Origin: Inonotus obliquus | Lineage: Eukaryota > Basidiomycota > Agaricomycetes > Hymenochaetales > Hymenochaetaceae | Assembly: GCA_032164295.1 (NCBI GenBank) | Contig: JAJHTX010000003.1 | Location: forward strand, 2,976,001-3,040,000 | Reading direction: 5' to 3' | DNA length: 64,000 nucleotides | Shown here: positions 11,778 through 23,004 of the stretch, piece after piece | Layout of the letters: each line of letters opens with the position of its first letter | Numbering within the stretch: position 1 is the stretch's first letter | Position numbers and translations under genes: made by a program | The notes under the pieces: generated by a model | Database searches by the model: none | What the model was told of the DNA's origin: nothing | What the model saw: the letters and a program-made list of their open reading frames with translations, nothing else

Positions 11778-13315
11778 ATGCCTACTTCAACTCTCATCCT
11801 TGACGACGCTCTTGGTGCCGTCGGACATACACCGCTTATCAGACTGGACAAGATCCGCACCCGTGAGGGTCTTCGCTGTAATCTTCGTAAGTACACGTTG
11901 CAAGGCTCTGGTCGTTCTGTAGCTACGATGCTGGTGCTAATGGTATGCGTAGTCGGTAAGGTAGAATACATGTCCGCCGGGGGCTCCGTGAAAGATAGGA
12001 TCGCAAAGCGTATGGTTGAAGCCGCCGAAGAAGAAGGGAAGCTCATTCCCGGAAAGAGTGTTGTTATTGAACCAACGTCAGGGAATACTGGTATGTCCTT
12101 CCCTGGAATCTTCAACTCCCGTATCATTGATTTGGAATTTAGGAATTGGACTTGCGTTAGCTTGCGCCATCAAGGTAGCGTATTGAATCCCCCCGAAGGG
12201 TGCAATCGCTGAATACATTAGATAAGGGATACTCTGTGATAATCACAATGCCTGAAAAGATGTCGCTGGTGGGTGTTTCCTTGCTTTGTGAAGATTGCAG
12301 TTGCTCACATGGGGCATTAGGAGAAAGAAGCGTCCTTGAGAGCTCTTGGTGCCGAAGTCGTCCGAACACCAAACTCAGCAGCTTGGGACTCTCCCGATTC
12401 TCATATAGGTAGATTTATGCTCATCACATTATCATCTCGTGGCTGAATTCCTTAACGACGGCAGGAGTTGCTCAACGCCTTCAACGCGAGATACCTCATG
12501 CGATCATTCTTGACCAGTATCGGAATGTAGGTATCAGTTCCATCCTTGCTTGTATGAGCTTGCAGCTAAGCCATGCGATATTGTCGGATCTAGGCGAACA
12601 ATCCGCTAGCACATGAATACACTACTGGCCCAGAAATCGTAGAAGCCGTCACGAATACACCCTCAACACCGTCTAGACCATCTAGTGGTTTGGTAGATGC
12701 ATTCATTGGTGGAGCGGGCACGGGGGGGACCGTCACAGGAGTTTCCCGTGCCTTGAAGCGGCACAACCCCAATTGCACCATCATCGGCATCGATCCCGTA
12801 AGTCTTGCGTGATCCGTAAACTTGGCCCATCCTTATCAATCTCTATAGAAAGGGAGTATTCTTGCCGTTCCAGAGAGTCTTAACGAAAATGGCCTCGGTC
12901 AGTTCTACGTCGTAGAAGGCATCGGGTATGACTTTATTCCCGACGTGCTTGACCGCAAAGATGTGGACGTCTGGCTTAAGACGGATGATGAGGAAGCCTT
13001 TGCGGCTGCTCGTGCTTTAATGCGTGAGGAGGGTCTTCTCATCGGTGGAAGTAGCGGAAGTGCGCTCTCAGGGGCGCTGCGCTGGTTGAAATCATCCGAA
13101 GGCCAGTCCGTTGCGCAGACTGAGGGCAAGAATGTCGTTGTTTTATTGCCCGACGGGTAAGCTAGCTCACTCTTTGAGGCGACGCGGGGTGACTGACACC
13201 TTTCAGGATACGCAATTACATGAGTAAACCTTGGTTCTTGAAAATTGCGATGGAATCTGGACCTTCTCACCTCGCAAATCAGATCAAGGAGATTCTCAAA
13301 CCGGCTGCGAAGTAG
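11778..13315 (+). CDS. CYS4: Cystathionine beta-synthase-type PLP enzyme, lacking the C-terminal CBS pair
   Basis: Fold-type II PLP enzyme that condenses serine (or an activated serine) with homocysteine in transsulfuration. Nine exons sum to 1092 nt, giving 363 residues. Key motifs in order: [27 protein letters not shown] with the Schiff-base Lys in [25 protein letters not shown] (Asn and Ser of the PLP pocket); [50 protein letters not shown] (phosphate loop); and [16 protein letters not shown]. The [11 protein letters not shown] and EGIGYDF segments fit CBS rather than plain cysteine synthase. Yeast Cys4 continues about 140 residues further with an S-adenosylmethionine-responsive CBS-domain pair. 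Here the protein stops soon after [12 protein letters not shown], at TAG 13313-13315. No N-terminal heme region is seen. A cysteine synthase role remains possible. Confidence 0.85.
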
Positions 13316-13537
13316 GCTTGAGACGTTATACCGATCTTCATGGTCCCGTTCCGCTTCAGCTTCCAGGTGTATGATGAACTTGAAAGCTCCACTTCTTCAC
13401 TTTAATTATTGGGTGAAACGCAACCCCCGTAGCGTAATCAAGCAACAGTAGAGGTACGATGGATGTACCATACACAGTCCAAATACAAATGTAGATCGAG
13501 AAAACATTTATGACCATATCCTTGTCAACGTGGACAA

Positions 13538-14369
13538 TTATGACTGTCGCGGCTGACCGTTCGCCTGTTGTCCTGCCTGTTGTGAACCGCGGCTGAATTG
13601 CTTGAGGGTTTCGACATTGAGCGGCCATGGTTTACCTAGCCATGTCACGAGCTCCGTGTGATCCCTGTATCCGTCGCCTGTGTTAGGATGGATAAGGACA
13701 CTGACAGGGGAAATGTGATTTAGCAGGAGTAGCGCAGCTGTGATTGGGAGTGAAGATAACATACGAGCAAGGTCCACGGTGTACGACGAGCCAAGAGAAA
13801 AGAGCACCCGTCTGGTGAGGATTGAACGTGTTTATTTCGAACATGGCTACTGGATGAGGGCCTACCAAATACGAATGGCATACGTGTAAGCATCATTGAG
13901 TTGATAAGTAGATTATTGAGTATGTGAAGGTTACGCACCAACCGGTTTCTCCCAGAATCTGTATATTCGGAGCTAAGGGTGCATGGAAGGTAAACCTGTG
14001 CGTTATTCGCGACAGGGGACGTAAATGGTGAGCTACACGCACCTCGGGAAACTCTCTTCGTATCCGTTCATGCAATGCCCGGGCATATTCTTTCTGCGAT
14101 TCACTCGACTGCATATAATAAACTATTACCGAATCAACAATCTCATAGAACCAATCAGACAGTGGGAACCACCACAAGAAAGACGCACCATGAAAGTCAA
14201 AGCCATTATTCTCGGATCTTATTGGAGTCGGAAACACATCGTAGGCAGATGACATAGGTCCAGGAGGGTTATACAAAGATTTTCCATCTGGATTGATAGT
14301 TTCTGGAAGAGGTTCGGCACCTTGGTAGGCGGAGAGGAGGTCTGCGTAGGGAGCTGTATGGGTTGACAT
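13538..14369 (-). CDS. DOPA 4,5-dioxygenase family protein
   Basis: Small extradiol dioxygenase-like protein of about 184 residues, related to the Amanita DODA that cleaves L-DOPA on the way to betalain pigments. Intron joining gives, in order: GFDFHVYYMQSSESQKEYAR, LHERIRREFPELRIYRFWEK, PVGPHPVAMFEINTFNPHQT, GALFSWLVVHRGPCSVLIHP, and NTGDGYRDHTELVTWLGKPW. The conserved His residues (FDFH, GPHP, VVHRG, LIHP) that define the family are all present, so the protein may be active. The tail is short and Gln-rich. No other pigment gene lies nearby. Such proteins are common in fungi that make no betalains, so the natural substrate is unknown. It shares a 298-bp divergent promoter with MZT1. Confidence 0.85.
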
Positions 14370-14621
14370 TGTTGCCGGTAACTTTCAGTGCGCATTAATA
14401 TTGCGATATTTATACGAAACGCCCGTCCTGAGATGACTTCCCGAGATCGGAGAGCTGTGAATGAGGATGACAAATGAAGAACTCTGATAGGTAATCCCAC
14501 TGACCGATTACTACTGCGCTGACGGGGTGACGGGGAGAAATAAGTGTAAGAAATTCCGAGTCGAGTAGCAGTTGAAGGCGAGCATTTGAATCCGGCTCGG
14601 ATGGGAACAGAACTCAGTCAA

Positions 14622-14639
14622 ACGCGTCGCGCGACGCGT
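14622..14639. promoter_or_regulatory. Palindromic pair of MCB boxes in the MZT1 promoter
   Basis: ACGCGTCGCGCGACGCGT is a perfect 18-bp palindrome made of two ACGCGT cores. It ends 28 bp before the MZT1 ATG, inside the divergent DODA-like/MZT1 spacer. ACGCGT is the MluI cell-cycle box bound by the fungal MBF (Mbp1/Swi6-type) complex at G1/S. The sequence is seen directly; binding is inferred. Confidence 0.5.
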
Positions 14640-14667
14640 CTTTAGTCGTCCTTACGCTATAGCCACG

Positions 14668-15025
14668 ATGTCTAACACGCGAGAAGCAGACCGAAATACA
14701 GCTCAACAAACACTAGACAGTACGTCAAATTTCTTCCACAAAGTCAACTCGCTTGATTCACTTGTGTCTCTTTGTCTTTGGTTACATTTGCAGTCTTGTA
14801 CGATATCTCGCAATTACTCAACACTCAATTGGATCGGGAAACGCTCGCGATTTGTATTCAGATGATTGAGAGTGGAGTTAATCCCGAGGCACTTGCTGTA
14901 CGTCGTCATTGTTTCGTGCCAAAAGTAATCTGGACGCTGATAGGGGAATGTAGACGGTGGTTATGGACCTTAGACGCGAGAAGGCTCAGCTAACGGGCAG
15001 GACGCATGAACGGAACGGTGTCTAG
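14668..15025 (+). CDS. MZT1: Mitotic-spindle organizing protein 1 (MOZART1)
   Basis: Tiny subunit that binds the gamma-tubulin complex through GCP N-termini and is needed to recruit it to spindle pole bodies and microtubule-organising centres. Three exons give 75 residues. Exon 1 encodes [17 protein letters not shown]. Exon 2 encodes [20 protein letters not shown] and [13 protein letters not shown]. Exon 3 encodes [20 protein letters not shown]. The three-helix pattern with LDRETLxIC and [14 protein letters not shown] motifs is diagnostic. The stop is TAG at 15023-15025. Because the exons are short and split, the gene is easy to miss by single-frame reading. Confidence 0.93.
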
Positions 15026-15754
15026 CCGCGTATACGATAGAAAGTCTTTTCTATTTCGCAGATGTCTACCCGATGTATAACTAGTGATGCTGATGCGACA
15101 CTTACAGCCAGATTTAACGGTAGTTCCGTGCCTGCTGGTCGTACATTTCACGGCTCGTTGTGGATGTGCAACAGCGCTTCCATAGTCAGACGACAGTCCT
15201 TTCTTTGGACCGCTATGATTCATCGAGTCTTAAGCCGACAACTCGTTTCCAAATCGATGGATATAAACTGATGGCACCCTAAACACAGCATCCATAAACA
15301 ACAGCAACCTCGGTCGCTGGAAGCGGCAGAGTCGAGGAGGCTCGTGATATCAAATACAAGTAATGGTTTAGTGGCATGTACGTGCTCTCGCATCGCGAAG
15401 ACACTAAGTTGTTGTGACAGACTCAGTAAATGAAGCTTGAGTGCAATCAGCTCCGAGCCTGAATTTCTTCTTTCTTCAGGGAGGCCACCGGCAGGCATCT
15501 CTGAAGATTGGTGGCTGGCCGACGAGTATGAATCGAGTCACTACTTTTCAGTTCTTCCTACCCATCCCTCTACTATAAATACCGTGTATCTGCACTTGTA
15601 GGTTAGTGTAAAGTTGGTGACTCCAGTCGAAAGCAAAAATAGAATTCTGGATGCTTGCTAAGCATGGGCTTACTAAGCAGCAATTGAATCAGCAAGTCCG
15701 TGTCGACTCACGCTCGCTCCTCAACCTCTTACATTCACAACATTCTTTTGCACC
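15026..15754. other. Long spacer upstream of SF3B1
   Basis: This 729-bp stretch lies between the MZT1 stop and the SF3B1 ATG. A TATAAAT at 15574-15580, about 175 bp before the SF3B1 start, may be a TATA element. Short open frames here have no recognisable family and I do not call them. It is the longest single-copy gap in the first 22 kb. Confidence 0.5.
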
Positions 15755-18700
15755 ATGTCTCCTCCTGGCTCTCCCCGTCTCATCGACTCGTTCACAGCCC
15801 CAAAGGAAGTCCTGCAAGAGTTTGCGGAACTTGCTGAGGAGGAAAATTATGATCCATTTGCGGAGACCGCTTCAAAACGCCAGATTGCCTCACGACAGAC
15901 CGATTATCACAACCGCCGCTTCAATCGACAGGCAAATGAATCAGCGGATGCATTCAAGGCCGCGGAGGATGGTACGGACGTTGATGGAGGTTACAAGGAG
16001 GCGATGAAGCTTCAACTATTGGAGAAAGAGGAGGAGCGGGTTAGACGAATCATCGAAGAGAAGGAGAAGAAGGACAAGGAGGAAGGAATTGATAAGACCG
16101 CTCTCGAGAAGACGCCACCGAGGCAAGAGCTCGAAGAAGCGGAGAAGATCCTTCAATCCATTGCCGCTAGTGCGAAGCGAAAGCGGAGATGGGATGTTAC
16201 TGAGGGTGCGGATAAGGAGAATCAGGACGTGAAGCCGGATACTGGGGAATGGTCAAAGGAGTCACTTGAAGCTGCGGCACCGAAAAAGCGTCGGTCACGG
16301 TGGGACGCAACTCCTGCAGATGTTAATACCCAGGAGACACCCAAGCGCTCTCGTTGGGACCAGGCAGCCCCGCCTGAGCCGGAAAGGCCAATGGAGAAGA
16401 TCATCATGAATGCTCCAGGTCTCAACCTTGAGTCGAAGAATAACCGGTACCTCACAGACGAAGAGCTCAACCTCATTCTTCCCTCTGAGGGCTATGTCAT
16501 CGTCCCACCACCTCCCGGCTATGCTCCTGCGCGTTCGGCTCCGCCTAATCTCGGAGGATATGCCCCGGAGCTTGCTGGCTTCCACATCCAAGAAGGCTCT
16601 GATGCCGCAGCCGCGGCTGCGGCGGCAGGTCTCGCTCCTGAACTTCCGACCGAAATACCAGGCGTCGGCAATCTTGCCTTCTTCAAACCGGAAGATGCGC
16701 AATATTTCGCGAAGATCATGAAGGAAGAGGACGAAACGCAGTTGACTGTCGATGAGATGAAGGAACGCAAGATTATGAGGCTGCTGCTGAAGATCAAGAA
16801 TGGCACGCCTCCCGTCCGTAAAACAGCGTTGCGACAGATCACGGACAAAGCTCGCGAGTTTGGCGCCGGACCGCTCTTCGACAAGATTCTGCCCCTTCTC
16901 ATGGAACGCACGTTGGAGGACCAGGAGCGGCATTTGCTCGTCAAGGTCATCGACCGAGTGTTGTATAAGCTCGATGATCTTGTCCGCCCGTACGTGCACA
17001 AAATTCTTGTTGTCATTGAGCCATTGCTCATTGACGAAGATTACTATGCTCGCGTTGAAGGTCGTGAGATCATCTCGAACCTTTCCAAAGCTGCTGGTCT
17101 CGCCCATATGATTTCGACTATGCGTCCGGATATCGACCATGCGGATGAATATGTCCGAAATACTACGGCTCGTGCATTCTCTGTCGTCGCATCCGCACTT
17201 GGTATTCCTGCTCTGTTGCCGTTCCTCAAGGCCGTGTGTCAAAGCAAAAAATCTTGGCAGGCGCGTCACACAGGTATCCGCATCGTCCAGCAGATTGCTA
17301 TCATGATGGGATGTGCCGTACTTCCTCACTTGCGCAACCTTGTTGATATCATTGCTCACGGGCTGACAGACGAGCAGCAGAAGGTCCGTACGATGACTGC
17401 CCTCGCTCTTGCAGCTTTGGCTGAAGCAGCTGCTCCCTACGGTATCGAGTCGTTCGATAATGTGCTCAAACCGCTATGGCTGGGTATCCGTCTGCACCGA
17501 GGCAAGGGATTGGCGGCGTTCCTGAAAGCCATTGGGTTCATCATCCCACTCATGGACCCTGAGTATGCTTCTTATTATACAAAGGAAGTGACAGTCATCC
17601 TTATTCGCGAATTCCAGACATCGGATGAAGAGATGAAGAAGATCGTACTCAAGGTCGTGAAACAATGTGCTGCAACCGAGGGTGTTACCCCACACTACAT
17701 TAAGCAGGATATTCTTCCCGACTTCTTCAAGTCGTTCTGGGTACGCCGCATGGCGCTGGATCGACGCAACTACAAGCAAGTCGTTGAAACAACTGTCGAG
17801 CTGGCCCAGAAGGCTGGTGTCGCTGAGATAGTCGGACGAATCGTCAACGGACTCAAAGACGAAGCCGAGCCATACCGAAAGATGGTTATGGAGACGATAA
17901 CAAAGGTTATCGCAACACTCGGTGCAGCAGATATTGACGAGCGTTTGGAAGTCCAGCTTGTTGACGGCATTATCTACGCTTTCCAAGAGCAAACGACGGA
18001 AGACCAGGTTATGCTGGACGGTTTTGGTACCGTTGTCAACGCACTCGGTATCCGCGTCAAGCCCTACCTCGTGCAAATTGTCTCAACAATTCTGTGGCGA
18101 CTGAACAACAAGAGCGCGAAGGTTCGTCAGCAGGCGGCTGACCTGACTACGCGTCTCGCTGTCGTCATCAAGCAGTGTGGCGAAGACCCCCTGCTGAACA
18201 AGCTTGGTTTGGTACTGTTTGAGCAACTTGGTGAAGAGTACCCGGACACGCTTGGAAGTATCATCGCTGCCATAGGAGCAATTGCGAATGTCGTCGGTAT
18301 GACTCAAATGAACCCACCTGTGAAAGATTTACGTGAGTCTTCGTTTCATTATATGAAGTACACAAATGCTGATCGGTATCACATAGTGCCTCGCATGACC
18401 CCCATTCTGCGAAACCGACACGAAAAGGTGCAGGAAGCCTCCATCAACTTGATTGGTCGTATTGCCGATCGTGGTGCCGAGTTCGTTCCCGCAAGAGAAT
18501 GGATGCGAATCTGCTTCGAACTTCTGGACCTTTTGAAAGCACATAAGAAGGCCATCCGACGAGCAGCTGTGAACTCCTTCGGTTATATTGCCAAGAGTTT
18601 GGGTCCCCAAGATGTGCTTTCTGTGCTTCTTACGAATTTACGAGTGCAGGAGCGCCAGAGTCGGGTGTGTAGCACAGTGGCTATTGCTATTGTTGCGGAA

Positions 18701-19318
18701 ACTTGCGGACGTGAGTGTTTCAATTATGTTCGATTCTCAATCATATGCTGATGTCCTTCATTCTCTTTAGCGTTCACTTGCATTCCCGCTATTCTGTCAG
18801 AATACCGCACGGCCGAGCTCAACGTCCGAACTGGTTGTTTGAAGGCACTGTCGTTCGTCTTCGAATACGTCGGTCCCCAGTCTGCGTATTACTGTGATTC
18901 GGTCGTGACAATGCTTGAAGACGCGCTTACGGATCGTGATCTCGTGCATCGCCAGACAGCCAGCACGATTGTCAAGCATTTGGCTCTTGGAGTCGCCGGT
19001 CTTGGATGCGAAGACTCGATGCTTCATTTGATGAACCTTGTCTGGCCGAACTGCTTCGAGACATCCCCTCATGTCATTGGAGCGGTAATGGAGGCGATTG
19101 AGGCGATGAGAGTGACGTTGGGTCCCGGTGTATTGCTGAGTTATACTCTGCAGGGTTTGTTCCATCCGGCGCGCAAGGTACGGGAAGTGTACTGGAGGGT
19201 ATACAACTCCCTGTATCTGGGTGCTTCTGATGCACTTGTGCCGTTTTACCCTGATCTGTCGGAGCTTAGTGAAGGACAAAACGTTTACGATAGGTCAACG
19301 TTGCAGATGTTTATTTGA
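15755..19318 (+). CDS. HSH155: Splicing factor 3B subunit 1 (SF3b155/Hsh155)
   Basis: HEAT-repeat scaffold of the U2 snRNP SF3b complex that clamps the branch-point helix. Three exons (15755-18332, 18387-18710, 18771-19318) give 1149 residues. The N-terminal region carries the U2AF-ligand-like RWD/RWDxT motifs ([34 protein letters not shown]) that bind U2AF-type UHM domains. [20 protein letters not shown] and [12 protein letters not shown] are family-specific. The HEAT array starts near residue 330 and includes [20 protein letters not shown]; its Lys matches the human Lys700 hotspot, with wild-type identity. It ends through [20 protein letters not shown]. The first intron is 54 nt and has no in-frame stop, so unspliced reads stay open. 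Confidence 0.97.
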
Positions 19319-19539
19319 ATCCTTAATCATGTATATTCTCTTGCTATTTGCTTTTCCTTCCAGTGTATCTACTTAAGCGATGCTTGTTACATACTGTCGG
19401 ACACGAATAAAAGGGGCTGGAATACAAATGAAGGGTCGAGATTGGCTAAGTTTGGCTAAGCGGTATCGGCAAGCACCGAAACACGGTGGTGTGACCTGCT
19501 GTGACAGCATCTCTTCTCATTTGCTTCTCATTCCTCATC
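19319..19539. other. Short spacer between SF3B1 and the forkhead gene
   Basis: 221 bp holding the SF3B1 3' UTR and the forkhead promoter; nothing specific seen. Confidence 0.5.
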
Positions 19540-22439
19540 ATGCCCTCCCCTAGCGACACCCAACCCACATCTTCTTCGTCGGCGGCGACATCAAGCGAGT
19601 CGCCTATTGCTCAACTCCTCAGTACTCTTGGAATGACGCGTGAAGATCTTGAGAAACATACTTCCCAGATGCGCCAATTCCTTGATTCAGAAGACGCGAG
19701 AAAAATCGCGCGTGCCCAGGCGACGGGCGAGTTACGCGGTGGAGAGCTTGACATGTCCCGCGAGGAGGTGCTAGCATATATTACGGGAGCTGCGAAAGCT
19801 CATGAATCATCGAGGAAGTCGAATATACCACCTCCGTCACGGACAAGCCACTGTGAGATCTTCAACCCATCACCCACCGAAGCTCCGTCTTTACGCCACT
19901 CCCGCTCAACTTCCTGCACTTCAAAGTCGCGTTCTCGTCGTGACAAAGATGCTGAGTGCTCGGCTGAACGAAGTGCCACGCGCCGTACACGTGCTAGTAC
20001 GCTTGTTCGTCATCGCTCGCGTACCGCCGTGTCGCCATCGACACGACCTAAACTCAGCCTCGACGAGGTCATGCAGATGCGTTCCAAGCGTTCTCGACGC
20101 GTCTCTTCCTCTGAGGAGTCGGAAGAGTCCGGAGATGAGTCTTTACGCGTAAGTTACACGTTCATGCTCGCGTCGCTATACCTCATAATTTTATTTCCTA
20201 TTTCTATATTAATTGATTTATTTTGATCAATTTTCTGTCTAACATTAGGATGTATTCACGAAAGCACAAGCTGGCGTCTCCACGCCGCGATACCGTTATC
20301 CCCACCCTGCTAAAGCTGCTCAGGTACATGGTCGCTTTTTTCTGCACGGAATGTCGTCTTATAAAGTTGATTGTAGTCGACTACTGAGACGAGTAATCGC
20401 CATTATAGAGATTACTCCCCTGCCCCGTCACGAAGTGGTACTTATTACAAAGATGATCTCAAGGTGAGTATGTGCACATCTCTTCGATTCTGAGCTAATG
20501 TAATTGATGCAGGATACTGCTTCATCGCAGACCAATGGGTCAGTGCAAACTGTGAGTTCCTATGCAAGTTTCTCAGCTTGTTCGAATCCAACTGAGCTTT
20601 TCCGTATGCAGCCCTCGCAGAGCTCCCAGACCAAGACAATCTCTTACTATCGTAATTCACTTGTGTCCAGAAGTCACGTACTATCATCCTCTCCTGCAGC
20701 ATCCTCACCTATCTCCAGCCCTATCCGATATCCTTATAATATCGTTTCATCACCCGGACCAATGAGCGATCCTCCCGACCAATTTGCCGATGAACTACCT
20801 TATAAACTTCCCGCGGGCCCCTACTCGGAGGAAAAGCCCGACTTTTCTTATGCTGCGCTCATTGGTCAAGCTATCTTGGCCTCCTCCGACCATGCCTTGC
20901 GGTTGAAAGACATTTATGATTATATTAGTATCGTTTACCCATATTTCAAGCGCGACGGCCACTCTCACAGCCAGAAGTGGATGAACGCGATCCGTCAAAA
21001 TCTTACCAATACCCCTCAATTCTTCAAGAAGGAACACCCTAGTGGAAAGGCGTCAAAGGGGGCCTTATGGTGCATTGCCGATAAGGACCTTCCGTGCTTC
21101 GCGGATGGGGGCTACAACCGCCATGCACTAAATCCGGATAGTGTTCAGTCTCAAAAGGCGGAGAAACGGAAACGGAAAAAGGAAGAAAAAATCAAGGAAG
21201 AAAAGGCGAAGAAAGCACGAATCGCAGTACAGATGGTGCAGACTCCGTACACTTTTTCGTATGGAGTGGCGCCGTTCCCTCGCCCAGCATTTGCAATTGC
21301 AGCAGCTCCGACACCCGTGCACCCTGATATCATCTTCCCTCCTCTGCCTGTGGGTCATCCGAACGCACATCTTGTCAACGGTGCTACGAAATCCGAGGTT
21401 GTCTTGGACAAAGATGTCATTTTCCCCCCTCTACCGGCCTATTCCCAGACCAGAATTGCCCAGGAGGAGCGGGAGAAGGAATTCTCCAGGGAGTCTTCAA
21501 TATCACTTCCAGACAGTCCCTCTCGACGTTCGTCTGAGCCTGCTTCGGATGTTCCTTCCAGTCCCGTAACAGCGCCGCCTCCGTCATCCGAGGCGAGCGT
21601 CTCGTCCGTTCCGGATTTGACTCCGAATAATAGTTCATCGAGTCCGCGAGAGGGGGAAGATGACGGCGATGAAGATGAATTTGCGTACTTTAGTGAATAC
21701 CTCGAGTCAGAAACTCAATCCCTGTACGAAGAAGCGGATGAGATTGCCCCTGTAACGGAAGGCGGAAAGGGGAAAAAAAAGGCTGACGACGTGAGTCGAT
21801 GAGTTCTTTACTGGATACGGATAGCTTTTGATCTCTTTGTAGACGTATTTGTTAGGACCTGTGCTGTCTGAGCCTTCGTCTCCTATAATTGGACGAGGAA
21901 TTAGTCAAGCTACCCGGAGTCCGAGCACTAGTCTATATGCTGGCTCGGGCTTCCTGGGATGTCCGGTCAATCGGTCTTCCACGCCACCGAATGATTTATC
22001 GGTTTATCTGGGAGCGAGCCACACGCTGACGCCTCTTTCGCGGAGGAACCCGCCCTCTACTCCGACGCGAAAAAAGAAAGCGTCGAGCCTGGTGGAAGAC
22101 GAACCTGGTAGTGATGAGCGGCCGGACTTCCTCAAGATGCTATTGAAGACGCCATCGCGTCGCAAGGAGGATGAATCTGCTGCGGGAGCATCGAATGCAC
22201 CGGTCACTCCCCGAAAGATATATTCTCCCTTCATCGGCTTCTCGCCTTTCCGAACTCCATCACGACGGAGTATTTTCGATGCGGCAGACCCCAGCAGAAT
22301 GTTAGATGATGAGTTAGAGGCGCTTTCTGCAGCGAAGCAGCGTGCATCGGATAGTCCGATTGGACTATTTCCTCGCGGGAAGGGTCTTCTATACGAAAGC
22401 CCGAGTTTACCTAGCCCCGGGAGATGGAGACCTTGGTAA
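19540..22439 (+). CDS. Forkhead (winged-helix) transcription factor
   Basis: DNA-binding transcription factor. Six exons (19540-20148, 20249-20323, 20377-20463, 20513-20551, 20612-21790, 21843-22439) give 861 residues. The forkhead domain lies at about residues 343-435: EKPDFSYAALIGQAILASSD, LRLKDIYDYISIVYPYFKRD, SQKWMNAIRQNLTNTPQFFK and KGALWCIADKD. Helix 3 (WMNAIRQNLT) is close to the canonical WQNSIRHNLS. It is followed by a strongly basic tract (KAEKRKRKKEEKIKEEKAKK), a likely nuclear signal. No FHA domain is visible, which favours a Sep1/Hcm1-type factor over Fkh1/2. The N-terminal 203 residues are Ser/Arg-rich. The C-terminus carries an acidic stretch and several Ser/Thr-Pro sites (TPSRR, TPRKIYSP) suitable for CDK phosphorylation. 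The start at 19540 is the first ATG after an upstream GTG. Confidence 0.88.
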
Positions 22440-22797
22440 GGGTAGTTATGTTATTCTGGATCCGTGAGTGAATGAAATGATTGGATGACGAAACGAACGA
22501 ACAACAGAGACACACTGGCACCAACCAAAGCTAGTTGTATTGTACTTTCGATATGTCCTCCCTGATTCTGTTCCTTGATTCTGCTGCCGACCGTATTTAT
22601 TATCGCCTTCGTATCCTATCATCTGTATCTCATTTTACTATCATTTGAATGAGTAGAACTCTTGGACGATGTAACCAGTACTCTTGATGATGTTATAGTT
22701 GTTCTTGAGCGCATGCATTGTTTATGTAATATGCACGGCGGGCAAAATAGGATATCAGCGGGCATTAAATTTAAAGAATTTTTCTCGCAATTATTTT

Positions 22798-22849
22798 AAA
22801 TATCAGTAAGCATATCGACCTTGCCGATATTATTTATATAAACCACGTG
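22798..22849 (+). repeat. 52-bp internal direct repeat of the MITE, copy 1
   Basis: Begins AAATATCAGTAAGCATATCG and ends in CCACGTG. Its partner lies at 22953-23004. By eye the copies agree at roughly three quarters of positions and share the terminal CACGTG. Confidence 0.7.
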
Positions 22850-22952
22850 CCCATATTTTTTATATCGATATGGATATCAATTGGGTTGATATTTTAAATT
22901 CCCATCTGTTTTTGAGCATATCTTCCGGAAAGATAGTCTAAACATCTACTTT

Positions 22953-23004
22953 AAATATCGGTAAGTATATCAATCCCGCCGGTATTATAAATATAAATCA
23001 CGTG
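22953..23004 (+). repeat. 52-bp internal direct repeat of the MITE, copy 2
   Basis: Begins AAATATCGGTAAGTATATCA and ends in TCACGTG. It is a diverged copy of 22798-22849; most differences are transitions, mainly C/T. Confidence 0.7.

Noticed and set aside
15220..15498. 92-codon - strand open frame upstream of SF3B1
   Set aside because: No similarity that I recognise and no neighbouring exon that extends it.
16295..17359. A 354-codon open frame antisense to SF3B1
   Set aside because: It lies wholly within conserved SF3B1 coding sequence on the other strand, shows no family, and reflects codon bias of the sense gene.
17474..18076. A 200-codon open frame antisense to SF3B1
   Set aside because: Same reasoning; no domain or splice support.
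20560..20611. tRNA-like B-box (GTTCGAATCC) near 20579
   Set aside because: It lies inside an intron of the forkhead gene, with no A box or acceptor stem around it.
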